Below are positions 60,603 to 64,000 of a stretch of DNA of 64,000 nucleotides, in pieces. A program made the position numbers and the translations under genes. The notes under the pieces are model-generated. The model did no database searches and was not told the DNA's origin. It saw nothing but the letters and a program-made list of their open reading frames with translations. Within the stretch, counting starts at the first letter, position 1, and the number at the start of each line of letters is the position of its first letter. Source of the DNA: Pseudovibrio sp947494035. Lineage in GTDB: Bacteria > Pseudomonadota > Alphaproteobacteria > Rhizobiales > Stappiaceae. Location of the stretch: contig CANLTN010000015.1 in assembly GCA_947494035.1 (NCBI GenBank), forward strand, positions 1 to 64,000, in the 5' to 3' direction.

Positions 60603-61529
60603 ATGAAAAATATCGTTGTGCTCGTGGGGGCACCTGTACAAACAGGAACTAATATTCAGGGTTGCGTTATGGGCCCGGATGCTCTGCGGACTGCGGGACT
60701 ACAAGATTCTCTGGAAGCGCTGGGTTATTCCGTTATCGACCGAGGCAACATTGTGCCAGTGGCAAGCCCGGACCGGGTTCACTCCAACAGTGCTGTCCAC
60801 CATTTGAGTGAGACAATCAGCTGGACGCAGGCTCTGCACGACGTTGCTTTGGAAGAAGTGCGTCAGGGTCACTTGCCGGTATTTTTGGGCGGCGATCATT
60901 CCATGGCTGCGGGTACTGTGAGCGGTATTGCCGATGCGGCGGCAGAAGCTGGCGAAGAACAGTTTGTGTTGTGGCTGGATGCGCATCCCGACTTCCACAA
61001 TCTGAGCACCACCATGAGCGGCAATCTGCATGGCACGCCTGCGGCTTACTTTTGCGGTCTTCCCGGTTTTGAGGGGTATTATCCGGAGCTGAAGACTGCA
61101 ATCAAGCCAGAGAACATCTGTATGATGGGCTTGCGATCCGTGGACAATGCAGAGCGCTCTGCACTGCAGAAAAACGACATCGAAACTTACGACATGCGCC
61201 GGATTGACGAGAATGGTGTTGCCAGACCGCTCAATGATTTTCTGGAGCGCGTGAAGGCTGCCAAAGGTCGTTTGCACCTGAGCTTTGATGTGGACTTTCT
61301 GGACCCGGACATCGCCCCTGCGGTGGGGACGACTGTTCCGGGTGGTGCAACCTTCCGCGAAGCTCATCTGATCATGGAAATGCTTTGTGACAGCCAGCTG
61401 GTCACCTCCGTTGATCTGGTGGAGCTTAACCCATTCCTCGATGTGCGAGGCCGTACAGCAACCCTGATGACAGATTTGGTTTCCAGCTTGTTTGGCAAGC
61501 AAGTGCTGGACCATCCAAACCGGGCTTGA
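60603..61529 (+). CDS. rocF: Arginase
   Basis: A 308-aa Mn-dependent ureohydrolase that converts arginine to ornithine and urea. GGDHS, WLDAHPDFH and LSFDVDFLDP supply the metal ligands, and LHGTPAAYFCGLPGF and ELNPFLDVRGRTA are family segments. Agmatinase-type enzymes share the motifs, but the next gene uses ornithine, which supports arginase. The start is ATG 60603 (GTG 60597 also possible). It is followed after 34 bp by the cyclodeaminase gene. Confidence 0.9.
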   Translation: MKNIVVLVGAPVQTGTNIQGCVMGPDALRTAGLQDSLEALGYSVIDRGNIVPVASPDRVHSNSAVHHLSETISWTQALHDVALEEVRQGHLPVFLGGDHSMAAGTVSGIADAAAEAGEEQFVLWLDAHPDFHNLSTTMSGNLHGTPAAYFCGLPGFEGYYPELKTAIKPENICMMGLRSVDNAERSALQKNDIETYDMRRIDENGVARPLNDFLERVKAAKGRLHLSFDVDFLDPDIAPAVGTTVPGGATFREAHLIMEMLCDSQLVTSVDLVELNPFLDVRGRTATLMTDLVSSLFGKQVLDHPNRA

Positions 61530-61563
61530 TCTCACCCAACACAAACAAAACAGGAATTCCCCA

Positions 61564-62592
61564 ATGGTCCAGTTCGTAAGCGTTTCTAAAATATTGGATT
61601 TGGTCAACAAACACGGTGTCGAGACTATCTTGAAAGGTATGACCGAGTACGTGGAGGAGGATTACCGCCGCTGGCCGTTGTTTGACAAAACACCTCGGGT
61701 TGCCAGCCACTCCAAAGTGGGTGTGATTGAGCTGATGCCGACCAGTGACGGGGAGCTGTACAGCTTCAAATACGTCAATGGTCATCCAAAAAACACGCAG
61801 GAAGGCAAGCAGACGGTTACGGCATTCGGTATGTTGTCGGATGTGGATTCCGGTTATCCGTTTTTCCTCTCGGAGATGACCGTTCTGACGGCGCTGCGCA
61901 CCGCTGCGACCTCGGCTATGGCGGCGAAGTATCTGGCGCGTCCTAATTCATCCACCATGGCAATCATCGGCAATGGGGCTCAGTCCGAATTTCAGGCGCT
62001 GGCGTTCAAGGCTGTGCTGGGGATTACCAATCTGCGTTTGTTTGATACGGATGCGGAAGCGACCGAGAAGTGTGCGGCGAACCTTGATGGCAAAGGCTTT
62101 ACCATCACCATCTGCCGCAGCTCGGAAGAAGCGGTTGCCGGTGCGGATATCATCACCACGGTCACAGCTGACAAGCAGAAGGCGACCATCCTGACCGACA
62201 ACATGGTCGGTGCTGGCGCGCATATCAACGCGATTGGTGGTGATTGCCCTGGCAAGACCGAGCTGCACAAAGACATTCTGCTGCGCTCCAAGATCTTCGT
62301 TGAGTATCCGGAGCAGACCCGCATTGAAGGCGAGATCCAGCAGCTTGACGATGACCATCCGGTTGTTGAGCTTTGGGAGGTTCTTGCCGGTACAGCGGAA
62401 GGGCGCACGAGTGAGCGAGACATTACACTGTTCGACTCCGTTGGCTTTGCCATCGAAGACTTTTCCGGCCTGCGTTACATCTACGATCTGGTGAAGCAGG
62501 ACGAAACCATTCAGGATCTGGAGATGATTGCAGAACCTGCTGATCCGCGCAATCTCTTCGGCCTACTAGAGGTCAAACAAGCTGCCGAATAA
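61564..62592 (+). CDS. Ornithine cyclodeaminase
   Basis: A 342-aa enzyme of the OCD/mu-crystallin family that turns ornithine into proline and ammonia with bound NAD. MAAKYLARPNSSTMAIIGNGAQ (split here as the Rossmann entry), ADIITTVTADKQKATIL and GDCPGKTELHKDIL with its catalytic-Asp region are present. ATG 61564 (MVQFVSVSKIL) follows a GGAA site; the longer frame is not family-like. Arginase immediately upstream makes ornithine the natural substrate. A delta1-pyrroline-2-carboxylate reductase is the alternative in this family. Confidence 0.9.
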   Translation: MVQFVSVSKILDLVNKHGVETILKGMTEYVEEDYRRWPLFDKTPRVASHSKVGVIELMPTSDGELYSFKYVNGHPKNTQEGKQTVTAFGMLSDVDSGYPFFLSEMTVLTALRTAATSAMAAKYLARPNSSTMAIIGNGAQSEFQALAFKAVLGITNLRLFDTDAEATEKCAANLDGKGFTITICRSSEEAVAGADIITTVTADKQKATILTDNMVGAGAHINAIGGDCPGKTELHKDILLRSKIFVEYPEQTRIEGEIQQLDDDHPVVELWEVLAGTAEGRTSERDITLFDSVGFAIEDFSGLRYIYDLVKQDETIQDLEMIAEPADPRNLFGLLEVKQAAE

Positions 62593-62630
62593 GAGCAGTC
62601 TCGTTTGAACTAACCCTTTGCTCGGGGTTT

Positions 62631-62667
62631 ATAAGCGCCTGCCCACCCAGCAGGCGCTTATTTTTTG
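62631..62667 (+). terminator. Strong terminator after ornithine cyclodeaminase
   Basis: A perfect 12-bp stem (62631-62642 with 62650-62661) encloses a 7-nt loop and is followed by a run of T. Confidence 0.9.
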
Positions 62668-62703
62668 TTCAATAAAGCGCTTGTTGGGAGCATGGATCGC
62701 CTT

Positions 62704-62760
62704 GGAGCATGTCGCGTTCGATTAGATTCAATCAAACGGACTACGGCTCTCGCGGACATG
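62704..62760. repeat. Dispersed element related to that at 52048
   Basis: It begins GGAGCATGTCGCGTT and contains an imperfect inverted repeat (CGTTCGATT...AATCAAACG), then CGCGGACATG. It shares GAGCATGTYGCGTT with the element at 52048-52093. It lies in a gene-free stretch between the cyclodeaminase terminator and the cold-shock-like gene. Confidence 0.45.
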
Positions 62761-62886
62761 GTTTAGGTTTTGGGGATCTTGATAGAGAAGGAGGCTGAGC
62801 CTATTCAGCATGCATTATGGTAGGCATCCAAGCGACCTTCTCCAGCGCTGGCCCTCTTTTCATGAGGGTAGCGGTAGGTGCAAGAT

Positions 62887-63111
62887 TTATCGGTTAGACC
62901 AAGTGGCCCAAAGATCAACTGCTGATGGCGTTCCACCAGACACATGAAAGCCGAGGGTTTGGCCTTCACAGATTTGCCCAAGGCGGGCTTTCTTTACTGC
63001 AGCACGATTTACCGCAATATCATGACCGCCATCTTCAGGGGTAATCCAACCTCTGCCGGACAGGTGATCAAAACTCTTTACTGTTCCAAATTTTACTAGG
63101 TGCAAATTCAT
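62887..63111 (-). CDS. Divergent cold-shock-domain protein
   Basis: A 74-aa protein with the cold-shock layout KFGTVKSFDHLSGRGWITPEDGGHDI. Both RNA-binding motifs are changed: RNP1 K-G-F-G-F-I reads GRGWI, and RNP2 V-F-V-H reads IAVN. Most aromatic bases contacts are thus lost, so it probably binds nucleic acid weakly or does something else. It is downstream of the canonical cspA but separated by a terminator. Confidence 0.75.
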   Translation of the reverse strand: MNLHLVKFGTVKSFDHLSGRGWITPEDGGHDIAVNRAAVKKARLGQICEGQTLGFHVSGGTPSAVDLWATWSNR

Positions 63112-63148
63112 AGTCTTTCTAACTAGATGTCTTTTAAAATAAAACGCA

Positions 63149-63181
63149 AGGCTCTCTCCGGCTATTACGCAGAGAGAGCCT
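63149..63181 (-). terminator. Terminator after cspA
   Basis: A perfect 10-bp stem (63149-63158 with 63172-63181), followed on the minus strand by TTGCGTTTTATTTT. It separates cspA from the divergent cold-shock-like gene. Confidence 0.75.
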
Positions 63182-63199
63182 AATATTCATGAGGTGTAT

Positions 63200-63412
63200 T
63201 TATGCCGTCTGAATGTCTGCAGCAGTCTTGCCGCGACCGCGTGGGTCATCAACTGGCACAAAGCGAATCTTGTCGCCTTCGTCAATGGACTGGATACCAG
63301 CATTTTGAAGTGCACTGATGTGAACGAACACATCTTTACTGCCGTCTTCTGGTGTGATGAAACCAAAACCGCGTGATTGATCAAAGAATTTTACTGTACC
63401 GTTAATATGCAT
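63200..63412 (-). CDS. cspA: Cold-shock protein
   Basis: A 70-aa single cold-shock domain with intact RNP1 (GFGFITPEDG) and RNP2 (DVFVHISAL), a normal nucleic-acid chaperone. An AAGGA site precedes ATG 63412. The upstream leader contains a hairpin at 63465-63481, and the AT-rich stretch beyond suggests a long 5' UTR as in other cold-shock genes. Confidence 0.93.
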   Translation of the reverse strand: MHINGTVKFFDQSRGFGFITPEDGSKDVFVHISALQNAGIQSIDEGDKIRFVPVDDPRGRGKTAADIQTA

Positions 63413-63952
63413 AGATAGGGTCCTTCCCGTACTTCTTGCAAGGATAATTTAGATTAGAAACCAAGCATGCATTGTGCATGCGCTTCTGGCTTCGCAGATT
63501 GTCGGGAAGATCATAAGGTCGTTTTGCTGCGCAATAAAACGGCAACAACAGGTATCTATATCACTCAAACCGAAAGTCTGGCATGCGTCAAATTTTATTC
63601 GCAACGCCTGCGATACTTATATGCGCAGAAAAACTATTTACAGTCAAGAAAATTAAATCCCGTGTATATTTAGTTGTGTTTTCTCGCAGACACAGATCTT
63701 CTTTTGTTGCCCAGCTCTTTTATAAAACTATTAGATATATTCACCTAAAACTTCTTGTGCTCGCAAAATACCCGTTGATTTTTATTCTGTGTGTCTTATC
63801 AATTCATGACGTGCGGAAGCTGCACTCTACTTTCCGGTTTGGCCTTCAGGTCTCTTGTGGTTCTTTGAGATTGCGGAACATGGAGTGCCTTATTTGAGAA
63901 ATAAAGGCGTCGGGGTTGAGTAAAACCCTATTTCCTCCAAGGCTGAAATATC
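63413..63952. other. AT-rich gene-free region upstream of cspA with leader hairpin
   Basis: About 540 bp with no convincing gene. A perfect GCATGCA-TTG-TGCATGC hairpin-former lies at 63465-63481, about 55 nt upstream of cspA on its coding strand. The remainder is AT-rich and may include a long cold-shock leader and promoter. Confidence 0.5.
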
Positions 63953-64000
63953 CTAGTAGATTTGCTTGGTAACAGAACGAAGGCCCTCCCCTTCGGTTTC
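63953..64000 (-). CDS. Possible C-terminal end of a gene cut by the right edge
   Basis: On the minus strand a frame enters at 64000 and ends at TAG 63955-63953, giving ETEGEGLRSVTKQIY. A weak hairpin (GGGTT...AACCC, near 63915-63930) follows. Sixteen codons are too few to identify a family, so this is a tentative reading. Confidence 0.2.
   Translation of the reverse strand, partial: ETEGEGLRSVTKQIY

Noticed and set aside
60699..61610. 303-codon open frame antisense to arginase
   Set aside because: Shadow of a well-supported arginase gene; no motif in the translation.
63467..63897. Several overlapping plus-strand frames upstream of cspA
   Set aside because: AT-rich, no ribosome sites, no domains; better explained as a leader or promoter region.

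Overview
The window reads as a chromosomal segment of an alphaproteobacterium. Codon use and family content suggest a metabolically flexible marine member of the Rhodobacterales/Hyphomicrobiales (Pseudovibrio-like), but the genus is an inference that I could not test. I recognise no rRNA, tRNA, CRISPR array, prophage or origin. The only mobile-element trace is a probable IS630-type transposase tail at the left edge (2-61).

Layout. 130-4473: RND efflux permease and its membrane fusion protein. 4681-7105: an SDR-like protein and a secreted esterase. 7225-10220: a two-gene unit of a class III CoA-transferase and a divergent ThDP enzyme. 10243-12085: a periplasmic DUF302 protein and a YeeE/YedE sulfur-compound transporter. 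12555-13940: a TTC38-like repeat protein. 14004-17177: opgC and opgH (osmoregulated periplasmic glucans), convergent. 17292-22169: an unusual cluster of BchC-like dehydrogenase, 6-carboxytetrahydropterin-synthase-like protein, family 4 glycosyltransferase, methyltransferase, Nudix hydrolase and RibD-type reductase, which looks like a biosynthetic pathway for a modified pterin or pyrimidine compound. 22279-22836: cytochrome b561. 22837-33651: a corrin-ring cluster running from uroporphyrinogen III methylation to a,c-diamide formation. It carries cbiX, cbiD and a cbiG-cobJ fusion, the hallmarks of the early-cobalt-insertion (oxygen-independent) route. 34082-37512: ACT-domain regulator, guanine deaminase and an MFS exporter. 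37691-40194: gamma-glutamyltransferase and an Asp/Glu racemase. 40782-45602: ubiD-ubiX divergent from ubiT-ubiU-ubiV, the oxygen-independent ubiquinone genes, with an FNR-like box in the shared upstream region. 45643-50762: GntR regulator, YqaA, trans-3-hydroxyproline dehydratase, glycerate 2-kinase and a MATE transporter. 51236-55479: DUF1028 protein, PhyH dioxygenase, phosphatidylserine decarboxylase, a lipoprotein and two small unknowns. 55621-59939: methyltransferase, 2-oxo-acid decarboxylase, Crp-like regulator, deoD and a small membrane protein. 60030-62592: Lrp regulator, arginase and ornithine cyclodeaminase. 62887-63412: one divergent and one canonical cold-shock protein.

How the parts fit. 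Two separate pathways point to growth both with and without oxygen: the cobalt-early corrin route, and UbiT/U/V with cysteine spacings identical to those I recall for the Escherichia coli iron-sulfur proteins. Catabolic islands handle arginine (arginase to ornithine to proline, beside an Lrp regulator), hydroxyproline, purines (guanine deaminase, purine nucleoside phosphorylase) and gamma-glutamyl compounds. The best candidate for a poorly described system is the pterin-synthase/glycosyltransferase cluster at 17292-22169. Its pterin-synthase homologue lacks the usual catalytic Cys, Asp and His, which suggests that the family fold has been reused.
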